Program-made: the position numbers and the translations under genes | Assembly: GCA_023525975.1 (NCBI GenBank) | Contig: CM042021.1 | Coordinates: forward strand, 104,763,501 to 104,827,500 | DNA length: 64,000 nt | Direction: 5' to 3' | From: Smallanthus sonchifolius | Taxonomy: Eukaryota > Streptophyta > Magnoliopsida > Asterales > Asteraceae | The notes under the pieces: model-generated | Database searches by the model: none | Seen by the model: the letters and a program-made list of their open reading frames with translations, nothing else | Told to the model about the DNA's origin: nothing | In this document: positions 49,157 through 59,699 of the stretch, piece by piece | Position numbering within the stretch: position 1 is the stretch's first letter | Layout of the letters: every line of letters begins with the position of its first letter

Positions 49157-49525
49157 CGCCATTTTCGTCCCTGTGGTTTGGTCATTTTAGCCACTTTTGA
49201 TCCAAAAACCTTTTTTTAGCTTTTCCGTCCTTAACTTTTCAAAATATAGCCATTTTTATCCACCTGACTAACTCCGTCTTCATTTTAACGCTAAATCAGG
49301 GGCAATTTTGTCTTTTCAATAATCCTTCTTGAATGCCATAGAGGGTAGAAGGCAGTTGAAAAGACCAAATTGCCTCTGATTTAACTTTAAAATGTAGACG
49401 GAGTTAGTTAGGTGGATGAAAATGGCTAGATTTTGAAAAGTTATGGACGAAAAAACTAAAAAAAAGATTTTGGATGAAAGTGTCTAAAATGGCCAAATCA
49501 CATAACGAAAATGACACTTTACTCT
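49157..49525. mobile_element. Fold-back MITE with ~170-bp arms
   Basis: The left half (TTTTCGTCCCTGTGGTTTGG, then CTAACTCCGTC) is repeated as the reverse complement in the right half, with a short centre near 49335-49345. Almost the whole element can fold into one hairpin. It is non-coding. Confidence 0.8.
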
Positions 49526-49599
49526 AAAAAAATATTAATTTCACTATTCATCAACTGCTTTTTTTTTAACAACTAATTTTTTTATATAACTTCACTAGT

Positions 49600-49675
49600 G
49601 AGACCAGAACCCAACAACACTTGGATGAATGGCATATACCTTTATCACTAGACCACGCTACTGTTGTATTCATCA
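49600..49675 (-). other. tRNA-derived SINE-like remnant
   Basis: The minus strand carries GCGTGGTCTAGTGATAAAGG, close to a tRNA box A region, and GGGTTCTGGTCTCAC about 35 bases later, a degenerate box B region. It is too diverged for a tRNA gene. Confidence 0.4.
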
Positions 49676-49775
49676 ACTACTAAATTGTAGTATCTATAAT
49701 GACATTTAAATTAGGGGTTGCGGCTATTTCGAAGAATGGGTAATTAATTTTTTAGGCAAGCTGAGAAAAACCCAT

Positions 49776-50925
49776 TATAATTATAGGGTTAGGTTCAAAT
49801 GAGAACTCATAAATACTTGAGAACTCGTCAAAAAATCAATTAAAATCATTTTTTTTCCATTACATTTATTATTAAAATACAACATAAAAAGTAATTTATC
49901 TCTCCAATTAATTATCTCTTCTTTCTAAATTATTCCTAAAAAAATTTATACACATGTGTAAATGGTAAACACTTACAAATGTGTAGGTGGTAAACTTACA
50001 CATGTGTAGATTTTTTTTAATATATGAATACAACAATCTCATAACTCCTTATCATTTGCTGTTTGGCACCCACCCCTAGCTGATCTTCCGTAAGAATCTT
50101 TTTCTAATTAGGTGGAGAAGAGTGGCTCTTCAAGAAGAATGAAGGTGGCATTTTGTAATGTCCAGGATTTTAATCCCTTGTTCCCGGTTTTATTTAGAAA
50201 TTCTGTGTATGATGACCCCACACCTGGATTGCATAGCACGATAGCGGGAACACCACCTTTAATTTGAACACCACCAGATGAAGTTGTTTATTCTGTACTT
50301 AATAAAAATCAACACATTATTTATCTCCCATGTAATTTCGGATGCGCAACATGATGGTGAGAAGCATGCTATCAATTGGTCATGTTAAAAAAATTATATT
50401 TTGTTTATAACATAATTCATATTGTCAATCACTAAGTTACAGAAAGTAATAATATTAAATCAAAGGCTTGTTAATTGGTCTTTCGCTTGATGATTCCGTT
50501 GTATTTTTGTTGATTTTAAGTTGGGCTACTTGATGTTCTTTTGATACATCATCATGTGTCTTCATTTTTTCTGTGTCTGCAATTTGTAACTGATGCATGG
50601 ATATAATTTCATTTCTTGTTCCAAGTTGTGTTGATGTCTCGGATAAGGAGTTACGAGATTGCTGATATGTTACCGGATTTGAGAAATTAAATTGACAAAA
50701 TTTTATATTTTATAAACATTGTTTTCGGGTTCTTTAAATTGCATATAGTTATTCGCCAATTATATAGCTAGTGATTACTTGCTTAACTATACTACTATTA
50801 TTCTAGTCAAGTAATTGATAAATAATGAACATACAGTTCTACTTATCGAGAACCCGAAGTTCTCTCAGATGTATATAAACACATTTTTAACCGCAAATGC
50901 CATTCAATATATATATGATGCCAAA
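49776..50925. other. AT-rich stretch with one transposon-like tip
   Basis: GGGTTAGGTTCAAATGAGAA at about 49786 resembles the tips of element C, and ACACATGTGTA words follow to 50015. No right partner is visible. From 50040 to 50925 I see nothing certain. Confidence 0.3.
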
Positions 50926-51530
50926 TTTTCTAAACTCGAATTCGTCGCACTCGACATCTCCGTTCACAACTACCTCCCCTAGACTTTAGACGATAAATCA
51001 TTTGACAACAAATAGTGTGAGAGAGAAAATGGAAAAGCCATGACCTTACTCTGTCACCACCTCCATGAAAACTAAAGAGGGAATACCTCACCATTGAGGA
51101 CCCTCTTGATCTGTGAGAACCTCAAAAGATAGGATTGACCACTAGAAGTTGTTATTCTACCAAAAAACGTGGGTATGAATTATTCCACTCGCAATTACAA
51201 ATTTTTAAGACGATTAGTAAGTACAACCACGCTCTTGACAACATTACCCTCAAATTGAAACTACGCAAAGAGAATATCAATGATAGTGACATATTTAGAA
51301 GTACGTTATTCACGTTCCACACTTCTAACCTGCTCTTGTCGTAGCAGTACCAAGAATGTGGTTGAATGAAATATTCGAAGATCATATAATGTTTTTTGGT
51401 TGCGGAGCAACATAAAGCTCCTACCTAAAAAAATATATTGTCGTGGCCATCGAGGGCAAATGGAGGAGAAAAAGAGGTCGCGGTCACAACAGGGGCCGCA
51501 GCCGTGGACAGAAAAACTCATAGATGTTGA
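50926..51530 (+). pseudogene. copia gag relic
   Basis: Pieces in shifting frames read LEFVALDIS, LCHHLHEN, then LQIFKTISKYNHALDNITL, KLRKENINDSD and STLFTFHTSNLLLS, followed by an Arg/Gly-rich RGHNRGRSRGQ segment. This is the order of the UBN2-type copia gag domain. The relic is crossed by many stops and lacks LTRs. It belongs to the same family as the element at 53.6-59.7 kb, but in the opposite direction. Confidence 0.7.
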
Positions 51531-51559
51531 AGGTTCAAGGAAAAAAATATATGAAAGAA

Positions 51560-51840
51560 AAGGGGGAATAGGTTGAAATAAACCTCATTGAGGCAACCCT
51601 TGTAGCCACATTATCAACCCTTCATTTGGATATTGTTGTTTAGCCATCACCGATGAAAACCTAGTAAACAACAATGTATGTAACCTATCGAATGCTCCGA
51701 ATGAGCATGATTATATTTCCTATCAGGTACCAAAATTATGTCATAATATTCTAGTAGAGTTATTGTAACAATCGGCGATGAATTTCTAACATATAGCAGC
51801 ATGGCTAACACTATCCTAAAACATAAAATGAGAAATACGC
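51560..51840 (+). repeat. Inverted copy of 57180-57460
   Basis: CATTTGGATATTGTTGTTTA, TCACCGATGAAAACCT and CTAACACTATCCTAAAACAT recur on the minus strand of 57180-57460 in the same order. In both places the block lies downstream of gag, so it belongs to the interior of the same copia family. Confidence 0.8.
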
Positions 51841-52690
51841 TTATAAGTTGTCTTCAAGTGTTGGTAAATTTATTTAATGCTTTAGAAGAACATGCATCAC
51901 CTTGTATATGTGTACCAGTATTATTATTATACATAATCTCTTATATTCTAGTAAATTCTATAGAAATTTACTAAGTTTCAAATATATTCAACTAAACGGT
52001 TATCACATTGAAACCGTAACTGAAAGCGATACAAATATCTTAAATTACACATGACAAATATGGACAGAAGACCATATTACAAAACTAAGGGTTTTACGTG
52101 TTTGATCTAGTATGCTCAAGTGTCAACATGATATAATATTGCTAATGAAGTTGATCCTAAAGAGTCACAAGACAGGCAACGACAATTTGATCTTAATCTG
52201 TTAGACGCATTAAACGCGAAAGATTAATAGTGGAATTAATTATTCGGGGAATAATTAATATTATTATTATAGTTATTATTTGTTATTTGGGAAATAATAA
52301 TAGAAGGGTTAAAGTTTAATTATTTATATTAGTGGAATATAAATAATGGATTTAAATATATATTAGGATAAGATCAAATATAAATATATATATTATATTT
52401 CAAGAAACTATGAAGATGAAGCCATGAAGACGTCGATCAGAGAGAGGAGGAGGAGAAGAACGATGGAGCTTGAATCTGAGGATGAAGAGGATAGCAGCGG
52501 CGAATTTTTAGAAAAAGAGTAATTAGGGTTGAAGTGAAGAGGAAAAAGGTGGATCCAAACCGGGTATAGGTAAGTGATGAAGGTCCGCGTGTTATTTAGA
52601 GTGTAGAAGCAATGGGCGAGAAAAAGCAAAAAGTAGTGGGCTAATAAGAGGAAACGTGTCCTCAACTATTTTTATTTATTAGTTATAGTA
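51841..52690. other. AT-rich stretch
   Basis: No supported gene. A purine-rich GAGGAGGAGGAGAAG segment at about 52440-52520 looks UTR-like, but no splice or coding signal is convincing. Confidence 0.35.
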
Positions 52691-52691
52691 G

Positions 52692-52727
<36 letters not shown>

Positions 52728-52748
52728 GTGTATATACATATATATGTG

Positions 52749-52826
<78 letters not shown>

Positions 52827-52827
52827 T
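52691..52827. repeat. (TA)n-rich microsatellite
   Basis: TA dinucleotides are interrupted by TGTATATACA words. It adjoins the hairpin element. Confidence 0.9.
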
Positions 52828-53279
52828 ACGGTTGGGTTGATAAGAAAACTCATTTTAATGAGAAAACCAGAAAACTCACCCCTCAATTTTTAAACCTTAA
52901 TAACTTTTCATAAGTTATTATTTTTTTTAAAGTACACCAATAAGTTAAGCATTTTTTATCTTTAATTTGAGTATAATGTTGTTATATAAAAAAATAAAAA
53001 ATTAACGTGTCGGACTTTTTCGATACTGCATATAATGATACTATACATACAGTATAATCATACTACGTATGTGCAGTATCGAATAAATCCGACACATTAA
53101 AAAAATTTATTTTTAATATAGCAAGATTATAATCAAATTAAAATTAAAAATGTTCTATTTTATGGTGTAATTTTTTTTAAATAATAACGTATGAAAAGGT
53201 TATTAAGGTTTAAAAACTAAGAGGTGAAGAATTTTCTGGTTTTCTCATGAAGGATGAGTTTTTTCTTGATCCTCTCCGA
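52828..53279. mobile_element. Hairpin MITE with arms of ~200 bp in (TA)n
   Basis: The left arm (AAACTCATTTTAATGAGAAA, then CCTTAATAACTTTTCATA, then GTGTCGGACTTTTTCGATAC) is repeated in inverted order by the right arm, ending in GATCCTCTCC. The loop lies near 53030-53050. AGAAAACTCAT near the tip links it to elements A and D. It is non-coding. Confidence 0.8.
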
Positions 53280-53640
53280 TAAACTTTAACTGATTCCGAG
53301 CAATGTCAACTATAAATCACTAGTATGATCATTTTTTGACCATTACATTGAAATAATTTTAACTGATTTAGATATGCACATTCAAAAGATACCGATAGAA
53401 AGAAAAATTCATGTTAATCAACATGGAAACTTTGGCCTACTCTTCACATGTTTTTGGAAAGATTGGTTGTAATCAAAGGACAAACATAGTGGGACAGAAT
53501 GTTGAGAATTGGGATATTGAGGGTGTGTGTGCTCCAACCAATGTTGACTTAGTGATTTCCTAGAATCATTTGCTTTATTACCTTCACAATGATTTGTTAT
53601 TTGCCAACTATAGTTTGAAAAAAAATTATATATAAATAAA
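53280..53640. other. Short intergenic stretch
   Basis: No gene or repeat is recognised. The last five bases, ATAAA, are the left copy of the duplication of the next element. Confidence 0.4.
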
Positions 53641-53794
53641 TGTTGAAAATAAGAGAGAAAATGGAAGAGGGAAACTGATTTTCATTCATTCATATGGTAT
53701 TTCATCTATACAATACATTATATAGAGATGTAATAGGAAAACCCTAAAACCCATACATATTGGGTTGGACCTAAAATAGTCTGATATTATAACA
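53641..53794 (-). repeat. 3' LTR of the short-LTR copia
   Basis: 154 bp, followed by the polypurine tract CTCCCCCTCAGA on the plus strand. Confidence 0.88.
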
Positions 53795-53910
53795 CTCCCC
53801 CTCAGACATTTTATATTATACACTTTCAACATTATAATACTAGATAATGTTGTCTTGGTTCTTCACGACCGATACTAACTGATACTGAAAGATCAGTTAT
53901 GTTGCCTCAT

Positions 53911-54606
53911 TAAAACCTTACTAAGAAAACCCAGTGGGACAAAACTTAGTTAAGGAAAAAGAGTACAATGTGCATAATACTCCCCCTCAATTTAACATAT
54001 ATCTTCCGGTCTTTGAAATGCAATCTTCTATGGTAACTGGTTTGCAGGTTCCTTTATTTTCTTTCTTCCCCATAAAGGAAATAGGGTAATTAGGTGACTG
54101 ACTTGATTTGAGCGATGCATGCCGCATGGTCTTCATATAGTGTAGTCGGACTTCTTTTGATCAACTCTGATTCGTGATAATGTCTACTTTGTTGATTGAC
54201 ATGAAACTGTTGTACCTCTATATGCAAATTTAGATCATGCTACATGTAGTCTAATAAGTAACATGCATCACCATAAACAATTGTTTGGGACTCCATATTT
54301 TTCTCGTAGAACAATCCCTTGTCTCGAACCCCGCAAAGATATCCACTTATCTTTTAATACACTTAATAATGATGCTTCGTTAAAATCCTTGCTAGGAAAA
54401 CCCAGTGAGACAAAACCATAGCTAAGGGAAAAAGAGTGCAGAACGTATTATGTATAATTAACAACATACTTTCAGATGATGTTAAATCGATACTTCGGGA
54501 CCTATAAGATAAACTGATGCTACTGGATAAGTTACGTCGTCTTATTAAAAACCTTACTAAGAAAACCCAATGGGACAAAAACTTAGTGAAGGGAAAAAAG
54601 TGCAAC
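53911..54606 (-). repeat. Three ~70-bp repeats in the 3' region of the copia
   Basis: Copies at about 53911-53980, 54371-54438 and 54540-54606 share AAAACCTTACTAAGAAAACC, CA(G/A)TGGGACAAAA and a GGGAAAAAGAGTGCA-like end. I remember a similar block from the 3' ends of many plant copia elements; having three copies is unusual. Confidence 0.7.
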
Positions 54607-54699
54607 GTGTTGAATTAGAAAATTGTATTTCACTAGCACATTACTTAAACAAAATATCATGTCTTGTGATATACTTGAGATGCATTAGTGCACCGATTG

Positions 54700-55350
54700 C
54701 GCTTAAGTACGATACTTCTAGACCGAGTACTTCTTCACCCTCTTCTTAGGGGAAGTAATGATACTTGTGTATATTGAGCGACCAAACAATTATGGGTGTG
54801 CTTTGTCCATATTAGAATATACTTAATATCTTCTGGATGTAGTTTGATTTATGGACAAATATATATACTCGAACATCAGGTCGATGAATAATTTATTCGT
54901 ATCAAGATCTTATATGGCTGATTTTATCAAACTTATACCCCATTTTTTCAAAATATATACTTAGCCGATTGTACCATATACGACTATATTTCTTGAGACT
55001 ATATAAAAATCTCTTGAGATTTATAACACACATCTCGGGGTACTACTTATAATGCTTCAGACATTTCTAACCCTTGAGGGATTTTCATGTATACGTCACT
55101 TTCAAGTTTTCTGTACAAATATGTAGTGACAACATCTGTAAGTTTTCTGAAGTCTTTTTGAGATTGCGAGGCCGATTAAACATCTAAAGGTTATCGCATC
55201 CAATACAGGGGAAACAGGTTTCCTCATAATCAACTTCTGGGATTTGGGAAAACCTTAGTGTTACAAGTCGTGCCTACATCGCATAATCTCATAATTTTCG
55301 TTTCTTTTTATTTAAAGACACCCATTTATAACCTACTGCTTTGACGTCTA
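54700..55350 (-). pseudogene. copia reverse transcriptase relic
   Basis: Read from 55345 down: GYKWVSLNKKKRK, ARLV, a FSQIPEVDYEET-like segment, then ITFRCLIGLAIS and IHENPSRV. These are the N-terminal RT motifs (GYKWVFK, ARLVAQGFSQ, DYEETYSPV, MKIPEG). Many stops and frameshifts lie between them. The YVDD box is not recognisable. Confidence 0.6.
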
Positions 55351-56057
55351 TGGGTGTTCGGACTACAGGTCTGAAAATGTTTCACTTGCCATGCAAATTT
55401 TGTTCAGCCTTTTAGGCTCGCCATTTTAGGCAGTCATCTCTGTGTATATACTCTTACAAAGTTTTAGATATGTAATATTTTTCTTTGATTACATATGTTG
55501 CTATAGCATATGTAAATATTTCAAAACACGTGTTTCATTTTGGTTCCATATTGTACTATTTTGTACATAGTTTATTGAGATCTCATACTTGTTTGATACA
55601 TGGGTTTCTTCCGAAACTCCATTTTCCTCTTCTGAGGCATTATAATTTTCTTCTGGAATCGTATTAGTCTCTTCTAGGACATTTACCTCTTCTGGGGCTT
55701 TATCGCTTCTTTATGTGATTTCGTTAATCTCTTCTGGGATTTTATCAATAACCACTTCTAGGTTTTGTGCATAACCTCTTCTAGGGTTAGACCAACTGCA
55801 TTATTCTGCTCTTTTTTTTCATGGGTTTTTAAGTTTGGAACCGATTTATTTCCCATGTTTCATGTGTATGGTAATATTTCTGTGATTAGTTTAGTTCGAG
55901 CAGGTGAATTTTATGCTGGTACATGTGACTTCGTCACTCTGTTTGTCTGTTTGAATGCATCAGATATTTTCTATTCTTGCAAATGCATGACATATTAGAC
56001 TTCAGACTCATATTAACCACTTCAGGGGTGATGATGATGCATTCGATGTTTTTGTTT

Positions 56058-56505
56058 TCATGTATTACCAGTCTTTCCTTTCTTTATCCAATCTTCCCCT
56101 AAGACTGGGAATACTATCTTATTTAAATTAATAGACAACAAATTGAGTTGTAAAGATGTCCCATTATGGTGTTGTTTAGGTAGATAGACCGCGCAATCAA
56201 ATACTTTTAGTTGAGACAAACTTGGTTCTCTTTTGGAGAATAGTTGTCGTGGGGAATTTTTGTGATCAACAGTTGGTTTTGAATTGATTAATGCAACGGT
56301 ATTTCCTTCTATAAAGGGTGATGATTCGCATCTTATCAAGAGCTGTCTAGCGATTAACTGAAATCGTTTAATTAATAATTTAGGTAAAACTTTTATGTTT
56401 GAACATGATCTGCTGGATGTTCAACATTTATCTCGATGGACATACAATAATCATTAAAAGCTTGAGATGTGAATTCTCCAGCATTATCTATCCTGATGTT
56501 TTTAA
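56058..56505 (-). pseudogene. copia integrase relic
   Basis: The minus strand at about 56403-56500 reads IRIDNAGEFTSQAFNDYCMS, the core-domain segment with the second catalytic Asp. Further on, LSQLKVFDCAVYLPKQHH matches the LRVFGCAVYVP segment that follows the core in this copia lineage. The region is broken by frameshifts. Confidence 0.7.
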
Positions 56506-57179
56506 TTTGATTTCAGGGAAATTAGCTCTCTATTGTATAGATTTGGGCTAATAGTCGGGCAAATTCTACATTCGGGTAGCTAAAAGATTTACATATGACC
56601 ATATAAAGGTGCATCTCTAAGGACCATAAAATACTGAAAATAGTCCACATGGATATTTTACATGCATGCATATGTCCTCTTGAATTCTTCCCAAATATAA
56701 GAGGGATCCTTTATAGGAGTTTGTTTTCGGAGAGCTTAAAGATTGATTTGCTGAGAGAACTCGATGAATATGAAAAATCTTTAGGTAGTAAAAATTTTAA
56801 ATTGTTGAGTGGGCGCTTGTTGGCACTTTTGATCATTCACCTCATCACGATGCTATCTCGATGACCTATTTGGTCATGTTGTATGACGAAAAATATCTCT
56901 GGCTAGTAAATTCTGGTTACTCACCTTATTTGCTTTTTATTAGATTATTTTGTGCAATATTTTCTAGATTGTAAAACCTCTAGTTTTACAATATGGTCTT
57001 CTTGCCATATTTGTCATGTGTAATTGAAAACTTAGTAAATTTCTTCAAGATTTACAAGAATATAAGACATATCTTGTACACGTAGGTAAGGTGACACGTA
57101 ATCTTCTGGAGAATTCAATAAAGTTACCAACACCTAGAATACTACCAATAAGTGTCTCTATGGTAGACAACTGATACGA

Positions 57180-57500
57180 GTATTTTATGTTTTAGGATAG
57201 TGTTAGTTGTGTTGCTATATGCCAGACATTCATCGTTGATGGTTACAATAACTCTACTAGAGTATTATGACATTATTTTGGTATTTGGTAGGTAAGATAA
57301 CCATACTCTTCCAAAGCATTCGATAGGTTACAAACACTGTTATTTACCAGGTTTTCATCGGTGATGGCTAAACAATAATATCCAAATGAAGGGGGTGATA
57401 GCTGGGCTACAAGGGTGCCCTCGATTAGGTTTGTTTCAACCCCTTTTCCCTTGTATTTCAGTGATTTAGAGCTCAACAAGACCGAAACATGTTTGGCCAT
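57180..57500 (-). repeat. Inverted copy of 51560-51840, with a minus frame
   Basis: The minus frame from 57500 contains PPSFGYYCLAITDENLVNN, also seen with changes in the 51.6-kb copy. It lies between gag and integrase. I do not recognise the product; it is probably retroelement interior. Confidence 0.6.
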
Positions 57501-57944
57501 TCCGTATTTATAGCGGATGTTTTCTCACACTTGTAAGGTCTCCTCCTTAGTGGCCGGCCCATGTTCTATCGGTTTAACCACTAACGTAGGGTTTATGATG
57601 ATAAACCTCTCACGTCCATTAGTTGTTTCATCCATACATATGGCCTCTGCTGGGGCCACGCCTTTCTTCTCCTCCATCCACATTGAAAAGGTAGACACAT
57701 TCACATCAGGGTATGGGATAACAACGGTTGGTCGCGATTAGAAGACATGATATGATCTACGAATATTTCAGGAAGACATATTCTCGGTATTGCTACGACA
57801 GTGTGAGACGTGGAGAGCGTCTTGTCTAACATGACAACATCAATGATGTTTACTCCAATAGCTTCAACTCGGAGATAACGTTGAAACAAGCTGAACTGTA
57901 GTTGCTAACTGACTTAAAATTTTGTAATTGTGGGTGAACAAATT

Positions 57945-58170
57945 AAATGGGAACTTTTGAGAGGAGGACCAACTTCCGGTGGTCAAGCATGTTATTGACG
58001 TTTCTCCACACGTCAAGATCCTTAATGGTGAGGTATTCCCTTCTTAGGTCTTTGGGGATATGGTGGAATAGAAAGATTATGATTTTAGAATTCGATTGGA
58101 AGGAAGCCTTGTTCCTATCATGGATTATCTCCTTCAGGCTATTTATCTTCAAATAATTTTGGCATCTAAA
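57945..58170 (-). pseudogene. copia gag relic of the short-LTR element
   Basis: The minus strand reads LFHHIPKDLRREYLTIKDL, then DVWRNVNNMLDHRKLVLLSK. This matches the HHLxxxLKxEYLTIKDPLxLW...DHQKLVLLPKA segment of UBN2-type gag. Confidence 0.7.
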
Positions 58171-59505
58171 GCCTTTGAGAGGTAACTATTTTTCGCCAAA
58201 TGGATTTTGGCATCTAGACTCCACGGGAGATAGTTATGCCTAGATATGTCGAGTGCACTTTGAAAATCTAAGTCAGGTCAAGGAATATTTGGTGATAAAA
58301 GTTCTTAAAGATCTTGAAGAAAGATCGCCATATAATTTGAAGAGTTAGAACTTTTCATATAATAAACAAGACTCTAATCCATATATTTTGTTCAATTACG
58401 TAGTTAACATTGGAGTAGTTTGCTTAAGCTTGAGGCCACTTGTTCATCTCATTCACCAAAACTATCAAGTACAATAAATAGATAAACAACTTGAAAACAC
58501 CTCAATGATGGTGTAACAAGTAAGAGTTTCATAACACAAAATTTATAATGCTTGTGCATTGTCTGGTGGAATTAAACTCTAAAAAGTAATGATTAACTAA
58601 CATTAAAATATACTCACATGTATATTATATGTGTATAAATATTTATATGAGTTTTAATCAAAATTTCACATAAGATATTAATTTGAATCACTTATGACAA
58701 CATTTGCAACATGTTAAAGTTAAAGAAAAACTCTCAAGTATTTAACTATTTGATTAAATTTAATCATGTTGGGTTGTTGTATACACAAACCAGATTAAGT
58801 CAAAGCCCGTATAACTATTTGATTTAATTTAATCATGTTGGGTTGTTGTAAACACAAACCAGATTAAGTCAAAGCCCATATCTTTTAACAAATATCACCA
58901 TTAACTAATTAATTTATTTAATTATCTTTCGGGCCAATTTATCATATATAGAACTAAATTATAAGGAGCTCCATGTAAATATATATGAATTAAAAAAAAA
59001 CTTTGCAGATAAATAGAAAAAGAACTTACGAGAGAGAAGGGTTCTTTGTCGACGCCGGAGGAACCGGGGAGAAGTAGACCGGGTCTATCGGCCAACAATC
59101 TGCCTATTGCGAGAGCCTTCGTGGCTGAAAACCCGGGATACATATTCTTCCGTAAGCCGATTGCAGAAACCCTAATAACGATCGTTCAAATTTCTCCTCA
59201 AAACTCCTCAAGTCGAGAATCAGAAGTATTGGTCGGATTCGGAGTGTTATTTGCCGAAATTCCACGGTGGCGTAGCAGTGGTAATTCACGGCATCGGCCG
59301 GCAGTGGTGTTAAAGCAACATGAAACAAATTGACGAAGTGGATCGAGGGGTATGGGTGCGATGATCAGAGAATCAATTCAAGTTGTTTCGGGAACCTTCA
59401 ATGTTCAAAACCTAGTTACAGGCTTTTCTGGAGTGGTTTTAGATGGATTTGTAATCGCTGACATACGGCTGTGAACGAGGGCAGAGATTATCAAATCGTG
59501 CTTAG
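58171..59505 (-). other. 5' leader of the short-LTR copia
   Basis: About 1.3 kb. A minus-strand GC-richer piece at about 59035-59150 reads SATKALAIGRLLADRPGLL and ends CTCTCTC|GTAAGT, like an exon with a splice donor. It could be a captured fragment or simply leader sequence. A 60-bp direct repeat (GTTGGGTTGTTGTA) lies at about 58745-58880. Confidence 0.4.
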
Positions 59506-59541
59506 AATGGTGGCTCAGTTGGTTAGAGAGTGCTGATAACG
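59506..59541 (+). other. Primer-binding region matching the 5' half of a tRNA
   Basis: The plus strand contains GGCTCAGTTGGTTAGAG (D arm and box A of many plant tRNAs) followed by TGCTGATAAC, an Ile-like anticodon-loop sequence, ending at the LTR border. Seen from the element (minus), the leader next to the LTR is complementary to the 5' half of a tRNA. No 3' half follows, so it is not a tRNA gene. Confidence 0.65.
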
Positions 59542-59694
59542 TGTTGAAAACAAGAGAGAAAATGGGAGAGAGAAACTGATTTTCATTTATTTATCTGATA
59601 TTTCATCTATACATTACATTATATAGAGATGTAATAGAAAAACCTAAACCCGATACATATTGGGTTGATCCTAAAATAGTCTGACATTATAACA
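59542..59694 (-). repeat. 5' LTR of the short-LTR copia
   Basis: 153 bp, followed by the right ATAAA duplication. Confidence 0.88.
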
Positions 59695-59699
59695 ATAAA

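Larger units (their letters stand above)
53641..59694 (-). mobile_element. Old short-LTR copia retrotransposon
   Basis: LTRs of 154 bp (53641-53794) and 153 bp (59542-59694) start TGTTGAAAA and end ATTATAACA. A 5-bp duplication ATAAA flanks the element (53636-53640, 59695-59699). The polypurine tract (minus TCTGAGGGGGAG, 53795-53806) and a tRNA-like primer-binding region next to the right LTR show minus orientation. The two LTRs differ at about 13 sites (about 8%). Gag, integrase and RT relics occur in copia order on the minus strand. Confidence 0.88.

Noticed and set aside
52408..52665. Minus-strand 85-codon hydrophobic/Ser-rich frame
   Set aside because: The composition mirrors a GAGGAG-rich plus strand, with no conserved motif and no gene context.
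59506..59580. A complete tRNA gene
   Set aside because: Only the 5' half is present; the sequence runs into the LTR and no T arm or acceptor 3' strand follows.
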